64,000 nt of DNA from Polytrichum commune (GCA_950295325.1 OX485808.1:25254527-25318526), one strand, 5' to 3'; shown: positions 26,099-58,333, numbered from the stretch's first letter. Notes: a model not told the origin generated them from the sequence alone. Translations and numbers: made by a program.

Positions 26099-26109
26099 TT
26101 TGGCGGGAA
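26099..26109 (+). promoter_or_regulatory. E2F-like motif TTTGGCGGGAA
   Basis: The string matches the classical E2F consensus (TTTSGCGSS). It lies about 570 bp before the ABC start codon and just after the duplicated block. Function is inferred from the motif only. Confidence 0.3.
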
Positions 26110-26671
26110 GGGAGTCTTAAGTGGCACAACAATAATGCCATGTATGTAGTCTGACTTGAAGATCTAAAGAGTGTAAGGATCCAAAGTTTTGGTCCGACCT
26201 TAGTATTTGAGTTGGGACAACAGAGAATCACAAAGACATTGAGTAGATAATAAAAGTAGGAATAGGTTGACAGATTTCAGGGCATTAGCTCAGGGTTTAA
26301 GAGTGCAAATTCCACATCAACTTGAAATACTGGAACAAGAACAAGAACAAGAGTGTCTTCATTCAACAATGTGAACTTTGGGAAATCCTTATTCTCAATC
26401 CCAAAAAGAAAGAATGTCAATTAGGACAAGCAAAGTATGGTAAACTCTGCACTTTCTTTCTATTTTAGATTCTGGGCTAGTTATCCAACATTCTGATCGT
26501 CAAAAATGACATGCAAGTGAATTTGACAGGATAATTCTCACTTGATGCTGTTATTATATGTATTTGGTGATCATGTCAACCCGGTTTCAAAAAGACCATT
26601 CAATTTTCTTGACCAATTTCCATCTGTCACAGAGGCTCTAGAAGCTGATCAAATTTAAGAAAAAAGCGAAG

Positions 26672-46257
<19,586 letters not shown>

Positions 46258-48640
46258 CTCTGATGTGCAACCTCCTTGCAGATAACCACCCAATTCTGAA
46301 CGAAGTACTGAAGCTTGTGATGATTTGAAAAATAACTGACTCAAAATTGGTCTCTAATAAGTCGTCTAGTCGGAGCTCATCAATCATATAGTACTTTCAT
46401 ATTGTCATTGTATGTGCAGAAAGCATGTGTCCTATCCAAGCATGTGTACAAGCAAAAGAAATTGAAACACGGGACGGAACTACAGAACTCATAGGAACTC
46501 AAGTAACCAAATGTGTATGTATTCGATATCTTCTCAACTACTTAGATGCAGTTGTCTAAGCTCTCATTTGAATCAACTTGTTCACAATGTCTTCATGGAA
46601 TGGCTGCTGATGTCACGTCTTTTTGAAATCTAACCACTTTCATGTGTCGAATTATGGAGACTGATCAGATACATTCTATAATCTCTATAATCAGATACAT
46701 TATTTAATTTCTTCCACTAATCATGTACACAGCCACATAGACAAAATAGTGACCTTATTGGAGTCCCTATTGTGCGCACCTTTCAACTGCACAGATCAAT
46801 TTAATCATTGGGTCAGTTTAGGAATTGCCTCCAGTTAGCAAATATGAATCACACAGATTGTCATTTCAAGTCTTGTTAGAAAAGTTGAGATGCAAAAGTT
46901 ATAGGAGGTGAAAGTGGAGATTCTCTATCTCTTCAATGATCACATAGGTCCTTTTGATTGCATTAACAACTAATCTAGAATGGAGTATGTATTTTGAGCA
47001 CATAGTCCAATCTCATCATAACAAATGTCTTTTGAGTGTCCATGCTTCACTATGTATACCTATATCATTTAAATAGGAATTGTTAAATTGACCATGTAGT
47101 TCGTTAAAATGATCACAAAGATGCATCGTGCAGTGAAATGACCCATCATTGATTTTTCATTGCACACATGAAGAGGAGTAAGGTATCAACTTTGTGTTAG
47201 AATTAATAAACTTGGCCAACTTGGATGACAAGTCATAGCCTAGTCGACACCTTACATATTGATTGTGGTTGTTTTAACCAATGTGTGGTTGATTTGACAA
47301 TGTCCTTAAAATACATATGTCCAATCAAGAACAGTGATCACCACATAAAACCCACGTACTCTACAATATATATGGGGGTTACCAATGTGAGATAAGGGTT
47401 TTTTGAAATAGGGGCACTAGGAGTGAGAAGACAAATACAATAAATTGATCTAATAATCTATCAATCAATCAATTGGTTTAGGGTTTTTCGTTACCATGGA
47501 AACCATAGGGAGGAAGACCCTAGCATGGAAACCCTAGTGTCACATTGGGGTTTACTTAAATTAACATGTAGATTGTCGTTCACAATTGAGTAGGAAAACA
47601 AGTCTCAAGTAGGTTAGTCACTGAAAGTGCTCAAATCTTTGAGTAATCAATATGGGGTTTGCATGGTCTTGCCACATCACAAACCTTCCAATTTGTTCAA
47701 TTGTTGCATTGAAATTACACCTAGTGGTGTATGACATGATTATACTAAAATAAATATGTTTGTATACATAAGTAAAAATATAACAATCTGGCATATTAGA
47801 ATATTGAACTCATGTACTTTTATTGATATTAGTTGGAAAACTTTGATGTTATTTCAATGATTGATCATTTGAACATAATATTTTTGCCTCTAAAAATTTG
47901 TGATGCACTACACTAAATATGTTATTTAGTGTCATATGGTATTAAGGTCACTAGAATACTTTTTGTATGACACTTCTTATGAATAAGTTGACAAATATTG
48001 TGATGGAAGATGGATGAGTTCATCCACTAGCCAAAACCCTACCTTCTCTTGTCACCAACTTGTGATGCAATATTGTGATGGATGATTGAAATTTGGATGA
48101 ATAATCGCTTGGAAAGTGACAGTAATTGCAACATTTTAAATCTATAATCCCCAAAAATAATTTACAAGGAATGACAAATAATGTTAGGTGACACTACACC
48201 ACGGTTTACAATTAGTATTGAGCGAGACAATGAGAATTGGTGACATTGAATATCATATTATGCAGTGTATTTCAATGCCCTATTCTTGTTCACTTACAAC
48301 TTCTACCGTTGCTTAGCATAACATGTGTGCCAGTGCTTGTAGGTTTAAATTAGGATAGATGGTAGGTTGTTAGGTTTGAATAGGGATACATAAACGGATG
48401 ATGATAGACACATACACAAACATGAGACACACTACAAGCTCATATCCTCACACAAGAGAACACAAGACTCACACTTAAAGTTCAAAGTCCAAGAACACTT
48501 CCACCAAATTTAAAAACTCACCAAGCAATTCATAAAAGCTTAAGATTGATATTAAACTACCAAAAAATAAATAAATCACGAGGACTTCTCCATTACATTC
48601 AATTAGTACAATCACAAGCTTGCACTTGAACCATGTAGAC
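46258..48640. other. Intergenic DNA after the ABC gene
   Basis: No gene recognised. A fragment of the A family (CACATAGGTCC...GAGCACATAGTCCAATCTCAT) lies at about 46,935-47,055. A worn relative of the ACACTAAA element may begin at 47,906 (CACTACACTAAATATG). I could not place a polyadenylation site with confidence. Confidence 0.5.
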
Positions 48641-48832
48641 TTGCCATTAGTATGCTCAATAAATGTCATAATATAAATAAATTGAATCACTTTGAAAAAT
48701 TACGTATGTTGATGAATAATGTCATATTGGCAATTAGCAGACGTGGCACTTTGAGACCTCTAGGCATCTAGTTTAGGCCCTTTACAAATAATGTAACGTG
48801 ACACTCAATACCATAAACGGTGGAGTGCTAAT
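48640..48832. repeat. C-family repeat fragment
   Basis: Shares AATGTCATAATATAAATA, GTATGTTGATGAATAATGTC, ATATTGGCAATTAG and CATAAACGGTG with the copy ending near 5,468. Confidence 0.5.
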
Positions 48833-49125
48833 GAATGTAGTCTCGATAGGGGACCCGAGAAGCTAGATGTCACAAAGACCTAGAGCCCGAGAGAGTGACA
48901 TATACTATGTCAGGCAAGAAAGCTTGAAAGGAGAAAGTGAGAGCGAGGACATAAATGAAGACAGCAGCCGTCCTCGTTCGGAGGTCCATGTACTAAGTCA
49001 AGTCCTGACACCCGAAGAAGAAGAAGAAGAAGGAGATGGCCGGCTGGAGCTTCACTTCAGTCGTGTGTGGGGTTGTATTGAGTAATTGCGGTAAGGTAGG
49101 CGTGTGGTTATTCAAATTCCAACTT

Positions 49126-49625
49126 AGGGCCACTTCACACACGAGCCAAGAGCCGTGACCATGGGATTGTGAGAGCCCGAAGGAAAGTCTCCGAAGGCCG
49201 TCCCAACACACCTCCAACATCATGTAGTGCGGTCATGGATTCTCAAGTGTAATGTGAAGTCATATGTGACGGGCCCTCAACCAGATGCTACTTCAATGGA
49301 TTTCTATTCATGCGGGTCCTCACACATGATAAAATAGAGTAAACTAACGGTTGTGAGCGTTCAGAGTGCTATGGTCTCCTGGTTTTGTGTTAGGCCTACC
49401 TCCAAGAGGTGGTTTTTGAAAATAGTCCATGTGATCATGAAACATGATCCATTTGATGCCATGTAAGAATCCATGTAGACTTTACATCCATCTTGCATTC
49501 ACATACTCCATTGGTCCCTCAAGCGTAGTGTGAAGCGAACTTGGACCGGCTCCACCTTTTCCACCAATGAGAGTGCTTGAAGTGTATTGGTCAAAGGCTC
49601 TCAATCTCCTGTGTGAAGTGGCCCT
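49126..49625. mobile_element. E-family MITE (500 bp) inserted in an A-family copy
   Basis: Ends AGGGCCACTTCACAC and GTGTGAAGTGGCCCT. TTA flanks GGGCC...GGCCC on both sides, consistent with a 3-bp TTA target duplication as in PIF/Harbinger MITEs. Close relative of 3,566-4,088. Confidence 0.85.
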
Positions 49626-49671
49626 TACTCTCTCTCTACACCCACTTCTTGTAGGATACGAAACACACAAT

Positions 49672-49854
49672 TACACTATTTATATCAATTAGTGCGTGTT
49701 ACTATTCAGAGTCAATATCCTACTCGGGAGTTCGGGTTTTACAAACAAAACTTCAACAGGTTGTTTGGACACATAAATGACTTGCTTGCTAAAACACTAC
49801 ATTCTCCGAATAGTAACACGCATTAATTGGGATGATTAGTGTAGTGTATGTATT
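49672..49854. mobile_element. B-family MITE inserted in an A-family copy
   Basis: It starts ACACTATTTATATCAATTAG and ends ATTGGGATGATTAGTGTAGTG. Terminal arms of about 40 bp are inverted (TGCGTGTTACTATTC against GAATAGTAACACGCA). It interrupts the A-family string ACACACAATTAGTGC. Confidence 0.8.
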
Positions 49855-50227
49855 GATTAGCAATTGCAAATCGTACTCGTAACCATTTGCCTCATCATTT
49901 TTGGAGCTTGTATGAATGTTTTATACATTATCAAAGTGGAGATTCTTGTGCTCATTGAGTAGTCACACAAGTTGCCAAACTCATGTTGACTATTGAGTCT
50001 AAAATGCTTAGCATATTTTGAATGCATAGTTCCATCTTTTTAAAATATGTGTCTATTTGGTCTTCCGTTTTCATATCCACACTTAATCACGTGGCCATTC
50101 AATCATAGGTGTCCGTATTATTGTTATATTGGATTAACACACATGGCATGTGTTATGCATTCAAATATGCGAGCCTTTGTGACTTGTCTTTGTTTGTTGC
50201 CTTGCACTAGTAGAAAACATGGTCCTA

Positions 50228-50580
50228 AATAAGGTAAACGGATCTTGAATGGACGCATCTAGCTCTACACCCACCACTCGTAAGATATGAACACAAATTT
50301 AGTGTGCGGTGATTAGCAAATATCCATGATGTTCTTGTAGATATTTTTCTATGATGTTTTTCATAGTGGGTGTGAATATATTATGCATTATCAAAGTGAA
50401 GATCCTCACTTTTTTATCAAATGATCATATATTAGGTCCCTCCAATTATGATGACTATTGAACTTAGAACAATTGAATTTTTTTAACACATAATCAAATC
50501 GCTTTTGGTGTCCATTCTTAGATTCACGTCTACCCACGCATCACCCAAATTAAATGTCCAAATTAGGCTTGCTTAACCTA
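50228..50580 (+). mobile_element. A-family MITE copy
   Basis: It begins TAAGGTAAACGGATCTT and ends TAGGCTTGCTTAACCTAA, with the full interior including CTACACCCACC, GATGACTATTGAACTTAG and TTGGTGTCCATTCTTAGAT. Confidence 0.75.
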
Positions 50581-51799
50581 ACAAAAAACTGGACATAACC
50601 TTCACACAAAAGTGTCCGCATCAGTAGTGTGAAAGTGGGCAAGGCAAATGAAGGTCCATGTCAAATGCAGGCTATGGGTAGAGAGACTTCTTCCATGTGC
50701 TCAATGGGTTGTATCATGCATGCCTCGTACCGAGTACCTTAAGGCTTATATAGGCTCGTTGGGGTTTAGGTGGGGAGGGGGAGTGAAGTTTTGTACTTCT
50801 ATAATGGTTGAAGGGTATTGGATTTAGTTATCTTGTTCAAGTGTGTCTTTGTGGTAAACGACATATGATCTTTGGTAAATTTGTAGTCACGTGATTTATT
50901 CTATTTGTTTTATACATTATCAGCACAAATTTGATGGGGATTTTGTTAGGTATCACATGTTTTAGAATTATTTGCTTCACAGATTATAGTTTCTTCCGCC
51001 AACATGAAGCACATCTACATATGTGCTCTTCTTCTCATATATGACGTTCTACTAAAACACTACTAACAATATTAATCTTTGATAAAGCAGTTGCTTTTCC
51101 AAGTGAAGAATTGTTCCAGCAACTTTATTGTGGTTGTTCTTTTCTTTCCACCCGTAGAGTACTTCATTCATAACCTTCGTTTTCATCTAGAAGACCCTCA
51201 TAAATGGTCGGAATTGGTGGATGTCCTGGTACTATTGCATCTCATCATCCACTTCCCTCTCTTTGATTATGTAGTTCAAAGTAGTGTTGTCATATCAACT
51301 TGTCACAAAAGACATTGCACCCGTGCATATGAATTGATATCTTGGATGAACACAACTCCCATACACCCAAGCAATCATGCAACCATATGCACATGTCCAT
51401 GCGTACCCTAATATGCATGTATGCTCATGCCCATGCTCATAACCCACCCACCCCACCCCACCCCCCCCTCTCCCGTGGAAGCCACCGCCATGTCAGCTTG
51501 GAGTGCTTTAAGAAGGAAAAATGAGAAGTCTTTTCTTTTTAATTAAATTGTCCTACTTTGTCCAATTGCATATGTCATGTCGCCACCTCATTTCTCCCAA
51601 GTGGCATGCTCCCCTTTTGCACTTGTAGTCTCCCACCTTTCCACATCGTTTCCTCTTTCTTTTGTCACATGTTTGTTTTTGCAAGCAAATTGGCATATGC
51701 TTTTGTTTTTGTGGAAAGTTAGTTGGACATGTGTCCAATTTCATAGACTCCCACCACCACCACAAGCTCCATTGTACATAGTGATGTACATATGTATTA

Positions 51800-51917
51800 T
51801 AAGTGATCATTATAGGTCATCGCAATTACATTAACTATTCAAGGCTAGTGTTTGTATTGTGAGCACATAGTCCAATCTCATCATAACACATGTCATTTGG
51901 GTGACCATTCTTACTAC
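51800..51917 (+). mobile_element. A-family MITE fragment
   Basis: Middle part only (TGAGCACATAGTCCAATCTC, TAACACATGTCATTTGGGTG). Confidence 0.5.
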
Positions 51918-52359
51918 AAGCATGGCCATAAGTTACATCACTCAAAGATAAGCATGATTAATGAAGAAAAGTACTAAGGTAGATGTCCTCATTTGGTGTT
52001 TGATCTCAAACAAACACCTATAAACCCCAACCTCCATAATGTCACTCCCTCTTTTATATCTCAAAACCCTAGGGAATGGTTGTGCTCAATGTAAATATTC
52101 ATCCGTGTTGTCACATTTCCCTCTCATATATCATGTGTTTTGACATAAAATAGTCCACCAATGAATTCAAACCACACGCTCACATGCATCATGTCATCAT
52201 CATTGTCATTATTATCATTATTACAATGTTGACTTTGTGTATTCCATAATGTCACATGCTACACTAATTCGCTATTATCACACATCCAACTTAACATTGC
52301 AAACCTCCTTAATATCATGTGCACTTTGGTTGCCGCGTGCATGATATTAGGGAGGTTAG

Positions 52360-52682
52360 AGTGTATTTGAGTGATTTATGGTTGGGTGTGAATCCAAGAA
52401 TGAACACCAAAAAGGCATGTCGGTCAAAAGATATTGGACTACATGTTCATATTCTGGACACAATAATCAACATATTTGGGAGGACATGTTAAACGTATTA
52501 TAACTCGAGAACTCTTCACTTTGACAATGAAAATGATAATCATATGAGCTTTGAAAAGTATGAGGAAAGTGGCTAAGGCCACAAATTGGATTTGCTAATC
52601 ATCATGCAATAATTCTTTGTTTCATATCCTACAAGAAGTGGGTGCAGAGAAAACAGTGTCCGTTTAAGACTTGCTTACCTTA
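52360..52682 (-). mobile_element. A-family MITE copy, inverted
   Basis: Blocks TTTGAGTGATTTATGGTTGG, GAACACCAAAAAGGCATG, GAAGTGGGTGCAGAG and the end AAGACTTGCTTACCTTA. Confidence 0.72.
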
Positions 52683-52777
52683 CACATATATGACCATCCA
52701 TATATATATATATAATGTGAAGATAGGTGCTCCCTACATACTCCTTACATAAACCATAAATGGTTTTCTTTTTCTTT

Positions 52778-53070
52778 TAAGATAGATGTGTTTGTTTTGG
52801 TGGTATGTGGTTTGATGTGACTCCAAAAATGGATACCAAAAAGACATGTGTTTAAAAGGGATTGTCACTACATGGTCAAAATATAATAACCATATCAGGC
52901 TCCATAGTCAACATAATTGGGAGGAGGAACCTATAACATGATTAAATGAGCATGAGAACCTTTGCCTTGATAATGAGTAAGAAGTTGATATAAGCTCTAA
53001 AATATAATGAGTGAAGTGACTACGACCTCAATTTAGATTTGTTAAACATCTCATACGTGTGTGTTTCATC
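52778..53070 (-). mobile_element. A-family MITE copy, inverted, worn ends
   Basis: Blocks ATGGATACCAAAAAGACATG, GTCAACATAATTGGGAGG and GTGAAGTGACTACGACCTC identify it; the termini are lost. Confidence 0.68.
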
Positions 53071-53464
53071 ATAACAGTGTTATGTGGGAGTGACAATATT
53101 GCTGGACATATTGGAACTCAATAGGACTAGAGACAAGATTGTACAAGCAAGTTACACATACACAAAGGCACATGAAGAATGCTTGGAGTGAGATCGTCTC
53201 CTCCACCCCTTGCCTTGCTCTTTATTGCTCATGGTCACCTTGGTTGATACGAACAATATGGGATAATTCCTCTCCCACTACGGACTAGCCTTGTGGGCTT
53301 ATGACAACCTACTACTTCTAGTAGTACATTTTCCATGACTACGAGCAACCTAATGCTCCACCTTCAACAAGACATTCAAATCGAATGTGAAAAATACATA
53401 AGAATATTGTCAGTCCCACATAACATTGTTAAGGATCTAAAGAATGTTATGATACCCTAGGATA

Positions 53465-53489
53465 CAACAACAACAACAACAACAACAAT
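53465..53489 (+). repeat. (CAA)n microsatellite
   Basis: Eight uninterrupted CAA triplets. Confidence 0.9.
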
Positions 53490-53957
53490 CCATGTATCCC
53501 ACGTCATCATATTCATGGAAGCGCACGCATGACGACCACCACCGCCGACAACCCACCTTCCATCATCCATGATTTAGATACGAGGAGGAGGTGGAAGCCA
53601 CATGCATATATATTGAAGTGCAATAGCGGAAAAACAGTTTTAGCGGTGTCATAATATAAGTGGCCACCTGCTATGTATGTATGATAGTAGAAGAGGTTGA
53701 AGGTGAAGATGAGCATGTAGAATGTAATACTGTATATATGTTGGGGGTTCGGGCAGTAGGGTAGGTGTGTGTGTGCACAGAAGGATTGCAGCTTTGACTG
53801 GAGGCAGCATGTGGACCATACGGTAACAACAATTATGAAGCAAAAAAGGGGCCTTCCTTCCCCACTCGCCACGTGTGCTGCTGACCTGGCATGCCTCATG
53901 ACAGCTCCCCCTGCCCTGCCCTGCCCTGCTCCTGACATTGGGAATTCGGGTACACCG

Positions 53958-54202
53958 GTATGGTGTTCCCAATTGGTGTGTGTTACTATGGGGAGTTACA
54001 GATTGCTCTACCTACATGCATACTTAATGAGACTGTCATATTTCACCAAGCAAACTCACTCATAGTTTATGATGCCCGAACGCATGATATTCGATTATTG
54101 GTACAATGATCTTGGTAAGAACTTGATCTCATGATTAAGATGTTATTGCACTGTGTTACTCCAAATAGTAACACACACTCGTTGGGATTATCGATGTAGA
54201 TA
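53958..54202. mobile_element. B-family MITE copy
   Basis: Left arm CCAATTGGTGTGTGTTACTA and right arm TAGTAACACACACTCGTTGG are inverted; the ends match the copies at 23.8 and 49.7 kb. Confidence 0.72.
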
Positions 54203-56040
54203 TTTTTTTCATGGTGTAATTAGGGTTTAGGGTTTACATAAGGGTGTAGGTCATGATTAACTTTAGGTCTAAAACGACCCTTGAATGGACCTAACTTTCG
54301 GACTCATGATTGGGCCCAAGCTTGAAGTGCATTACAATACACAATCATATGACTAAGTTCGCTTCTTATATTTGCATTCCACATGAGCCTCCAACATCTT
54401 ACCTTCGTGGGAAAAAAGAAGCTTGCACTGGTATAAATAATGAAGGTTGATGTTATGAAAAATATTCTGAGTGAATAATGTCAAGATGAACAATGCTTCA
54501 TACGAATAGTGCCAGGAGTATAACTTCACCCAAAATTTCAAGTGTCACCATGTGTTTATGAGTAGTAATTGAATAATTATGTGGCACCCATATATTTAAA
54601 GCGTTTGAATGCAGGGTCCAGTGAACTAACCCAAACAGCTAAGTAATGTGAATTCTTTGTCAAAGTAGTGGAATGAAGAGAAAAGAAAAATCCCCTTTTG
54701 AGTGGGCATTGCCAAGTTTGGCAAGAAAGTTATGCCACATTAGCGTCACTTTGTTGTATTCCTACCTTAGATTTGGGCCTACACCCTAGTGTAAGAATCT
54801 TCACACCCCTATTTCTACTCTTGACCAGGATCATCGATTTGTATGTGGAGTCTTTTTGGCCTTGGACCCTCCCTATTGTGAGCCCAACCCTAGTGTAACT
54901 TTACTATCTGGAGTTATGTGATGTAATAACTTGTGAACTCAATTTCAACTTTTGCCAAGGGAAGTGTATTATGTTGCACAATGTTTATACTACTTCTATG
55001 TACTTCAAAAATCTTCAGTTGTTTTAAAGAATAGTCACACTATTGGAAATAGCTTTATTATTCTAATCTATTATCTAATTGAGAATTAAATTGAAGATAG
55101 GGTAAAAATATGACAATCAAGTACATGAAGAAATTCAACATACAATTCTACACAATATTCAATATGTTTAGTCAACATTGTACATATGATTGTATTTTTC
55201 TACCTTTCAAATTGTATTGAACAAAGGGAGTTTTTGAGGCATGGGAAACAAGTTTGTTTTAAGGCCTAGCTATGAATCGATTATGAATCTTTGCAATCAC
55301 AAACCTTGTGTATTGTGTTTTGGCATGTCAAGATGTTCAATCTCCAGCTCTTCAACCTTATATATGTGATCTTCAAGTGATTTGTAACCATTTTTTGTTC
55401 ATTACAAACAACATTAGGGCATCAAAAATCTCTCATTTGAAGTTGCCCAAGTTTTTTTTAGTTTTTTTTTATAATAAATGTCATTTGATCTTTAAGGGTT
55501 AATGCTCAACACAACTATGATATACCATGGCCTAGTTAACATTTGATGTCGCTAAAAAAAATTGCTCAATGCATTGTCGGTTGCCATAAGGGGTCCCGGA
55601 TGTAAGATGAAGATTCTTCGAACAAGGGCAATAGAAGCAAAGAAACAAATAATCTATTATTGTTTGTCAATTCATCCAACCATGTGAACCACATGGTGGG
55701 AAGTGCCATTTGAAGATGAACTTGAATTCATATATGAATACGTAGTTGCTAAGTAGAGAAACGACTCCCGATTAGGTTGATCATCACAACACTTACGAAG
55801 GAATGCGGGTCTTGGTGAATTGGAATAAAAAGAAAGACAAGGAGCAGATGTGATCATATCTCTTCAAGTCTTGTTCAAATGTCTTTGTGTATATGTAAGT
55901 GTTTGTGCAATCTGATCTTTAGTTCTATTATGCTTCAAAAGGTTATGGGTCCACTCATGCAAGTTGTGGAATTAGAGATTTGATTATCGCATGATTGGAA
56001 AGTGGATTTCGAGTAATTATAGGATTCGGAGGAGCCTTTG
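54203..56040. other. Intergenic DNA, nothing recognised
   Basis: No gene or clear repeat. Two joined TTTAGGG-like units occur near 54,225; too few to be an interstitial telomere tract. Confidence 0.4.
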
Positions 56041-56044
56041 GGGT

Positions 56045-56400
56045 GCTTCATGTTGGAGGTGCATTGGCTTCAGTATGGTCGGCTCGGACTTTCAAATGTG
56101 AATAGTGTTCAGACAATTCAAAGCAGGTAGATGTCATGAACCTTAGCAAAATACATTGTCTCATATTTTTGTTGGTTTGGAAAACTTGCATTGAAGGTAA
56201 ACAACATAGAGCAATATTTACAAATGATGGGGAAAGACGAACAATTAAGCCTTTGAAGATTGTTCATTATGACGTGTGAGGCCCTATGAAAATCACATCT
56301 ATGAGTAGCACAAAGTATTTGTGATTTCCAATGATGATTTTTCGAGGAGGTTTGAGTGTACATGTTGAAGTCTAAAGAAGATTTTTTTACAAAATTAAAA
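56045..56400 (+). pseudogene. Decayed Ty1/copia pol fragment (gag-pre-integrase to integrase start)
   Basis: Translated pieces resemble the copia gag-pre-integrase region (GRLGLSNVNSVQTIQ, then CIEGKQHRAIFTNDG) and the start of the integrase core (KIVHYDV, then GPMKITSM and NDDFS-like sequence in another frame). Several stops and frame changes break it, and neither LTRs nor reverse transcriptase are seen nearby. The 3' side runs into a short repeat end (AAGTGACACTAAAGAACAT) shared with the element at 61.9 kb. Confidence 0.65.
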
Positions 56401-56639
56401 AATCATAGCATTGTGTGATTCCACATTGTAAGTGACACTAAAGAACATAATGGTGAAGTGCGATCACATGTTCGCACTTGAGCTGTGTATGTGAGGAGTA
56501 TTTCTTGAAGGCATGGGTTTCTTTTTCTTTCCTCGTTTGCTACTATGCCTCTTCAACATGGAAGAATGGTAGTATAGTGTACTAAATTTTTTAAGGTATT
56601 TAGCATCACATGCCCTGATTGAGGCATATGGTAGGTCAT

Positions 56640-56715
56640 ACACATCCAACCCCATACCACTCAAATATAGGTGTTCTAATAAGAAATATAAGTGAATAAG
56701 GGTTGTCTATCTTAC
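56640..56715 (+). mobile_element. A-family MITE 3' fragment
   Basis: ACCACTCAAATATAGGTGTTC followed by GAATAAGGGTTGTCTATCTTAC, the right end of the family. Confidence 0.5.
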
Positions 56716-57309
56716 ACACAAGATTACAAGTCCGCGACCATTCCATTCTAGGATCTCTCATTTGATCGAAAAGGCGGAGACCGCCCAAGTGCACTTCATA
56801 CTAGAAGGTGAAGGCCTAAGGTCCCAAATTTTCATCATAGATCCAAACTTGCATGAGATCCTACATGACATGCTGCTATATATTATGTTTCGTGGTTTGC
56901 TAGAATTTGTGTGAAGCTGAACTCCAAGAAATAGACATGACATGAATTCCAACATACATGTGGTACAACCTTTGGATGAGGATCGAGGGGCCTCACAATC
57001 ACACATGATCACGACCCTTGGCTCGTGTGAGATATGTCCCGAGGTTAGCACTTGCCCTAAACGCCATTTGAAATGCAGGGCGTCCATAAAGGATTTGACA
57101 AATGGAGTAGGAGGTATTTATAGCCACATAGGGTGTAGAGTAGAGTAGGCCAGACGTACTACTAGAGCCATAGCCAATGCTCCACAAATGTACGTGACAT
57201 GTACATCTGAGGGCTGCCCCATGCAATATTTATCGCTAGGAGTAGATGCTGCTGACTAGGCTGCTTTGATATCCCCACGCCAGGCAGGAGGGAGTCTGTC
57301 ACCCCATCT

Positions 57310-57410
57310 GCCCGCCCGCCCACCCGCCTGCCCGCCCGGAAAGGTGTGGGAGAAGGACAGCGGAGTCATTCGTCTGTGTTTTGTGCCTGCCCGCCCGCCC
57401 GCCCGCCCGC
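57310..57410 (+). repeat. (CCGC)n-rich tract in two blocks
   Basis: CCCG tetramers fill 57,310-57,339 (with two changes) and 57,387-57,410 (perfect), about 50 bp apart. This is a sharp GC island in AT-rich DNA. Confidence 0.85.
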
Positions 57411-57569
57411 AGTAATTAACATTGGAGGTGGCATCTCGGGCGCCCCCTTCAATTTTGAAGTTTGTAAGCGGCTAGTAACAATATTAATAACGGCACTTTA
57501 GGCTCCCTGCCCAGAACGAACGTGGTGCCCTCCAATTCAATTCAATTCAAATACGGTTTCTGTTGTTTT

Positions 57570-57582
57570 GGGGGGGGGGGGG
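57570..57582 (+). repeat. Poly(G) run of 13
   Basis: Thirteen G in a row; the exact count may be affected by sequencing. Confidence 0.85.
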
Positions 57583-57810
57583 TAGGTTTTAATCACATTT
57601 TGGCAGCATGACTCATGGATGCAGCAGGTGTTTGACATGAAGGGGGGGAGATGGGGGCTACCTTACTTCATGTGGTGGTGGCATGATATATAGGAGGAAA
57701 AAGGTGGGAAAAGTCAAATGTCAAAATAAAATAACTTACCCATTTTACGTCCCATCAATGTGCGAGTCATTCGTCCTTCCAAAACAATTGTCCACTACGT
57801 AATTAAGGTG

Positions 57811-58333
57811 TACATTTACACCGTTTAGGGTATTTGATGTCACCTAGTATTTGGAGTTGCATTGTGCTATAACTTTTTAATATTATAGATCCAGTTTTTA
57901 TTTATGAACAAGGGTCAAATCGCGTGTGGTACTAATTCCCGACACACACACTATCAAAACTAGTGAGAGCTGAGAATTTTATTGAGTGATACTAAATTCA
58001 TGAACACGCGCTCATTTACCACGCTTCAAGAAATTAGTGTGCACTAAGATGTTTGCAGAGTGCACAACATGTTTTGGTGAGTTCAAATAGGCTTCTTCTT
58101 CTTCTTCGTCTCCTCGTTTTCTGCCACTCAATCTTGAGGCATATTCTAACACTAAGAAAATGAAGAGAGCTTGTAATTGAAAGTTTCCGGAGCTTCAACA
58201 CTTCAGTTCCAAAACACTAGATCTTCTAGTGACACTAATTTCATAGCATAAAGAAATTTAGTATCAACTTCACTAATTTCTCACATGCACTATTATCCCA
58301 CTCTCACCAAATGGGATAATCAATGTAGTTGTA
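57811..58333. mobile_element. D-family element
   Basis: It starts with TACACCGTTTAGGGTATTTG and ends ATGGGATAATCAATGTAG. Interior blocks (GTTTTGGTGAGTTCAAATAG, then TTCTTCTTCTTC) are the reverse complement of 61,600-61,660. The left terminus relates to the C/D ends and the right terminus to the B ends, so it may be composite. Confidence 0.5.

Larger units (their letters stand above)
49094..50110 (+). mobile_element. A-family MITE split by two nested insertions
   Basis: The A-family sequence runs 49,094-49,125 (TAAGGTAGGCGTGTGG), 49,626-49,671 (CACCCACTTCTTGTAGGATA) and 49,855-50,110 (TTGCCTCATCATTTTTGGAG through ATAGGTGTCC). The gaps are filled by an E-family and a B-family element. Read across, the pieces are collinear with intact A copies. 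Confidence 0.8.

Noticed and set aside
48867-49085. 72-codon open frame with acidic run (LTPEEEEEEGDG)
   Set aside because: The acidic run is a GAA microsatellite, and the frame lies beside MITE insertions with no family match.
54221-54238. TTAGGGTTTAGGGTTTA, plant telomere-like
   Set aside because: Only about two units; common as short telo-box motifs. The same holds for AAACCCTAAACCC near 45,353.
56758-57226. Minus-strand open frames of 75-109 codons
   Set aside because: They cross a short repeat fragment (GGCCTCACAATC...GGCTCGTGTGAG) related to E elements and have no domain.
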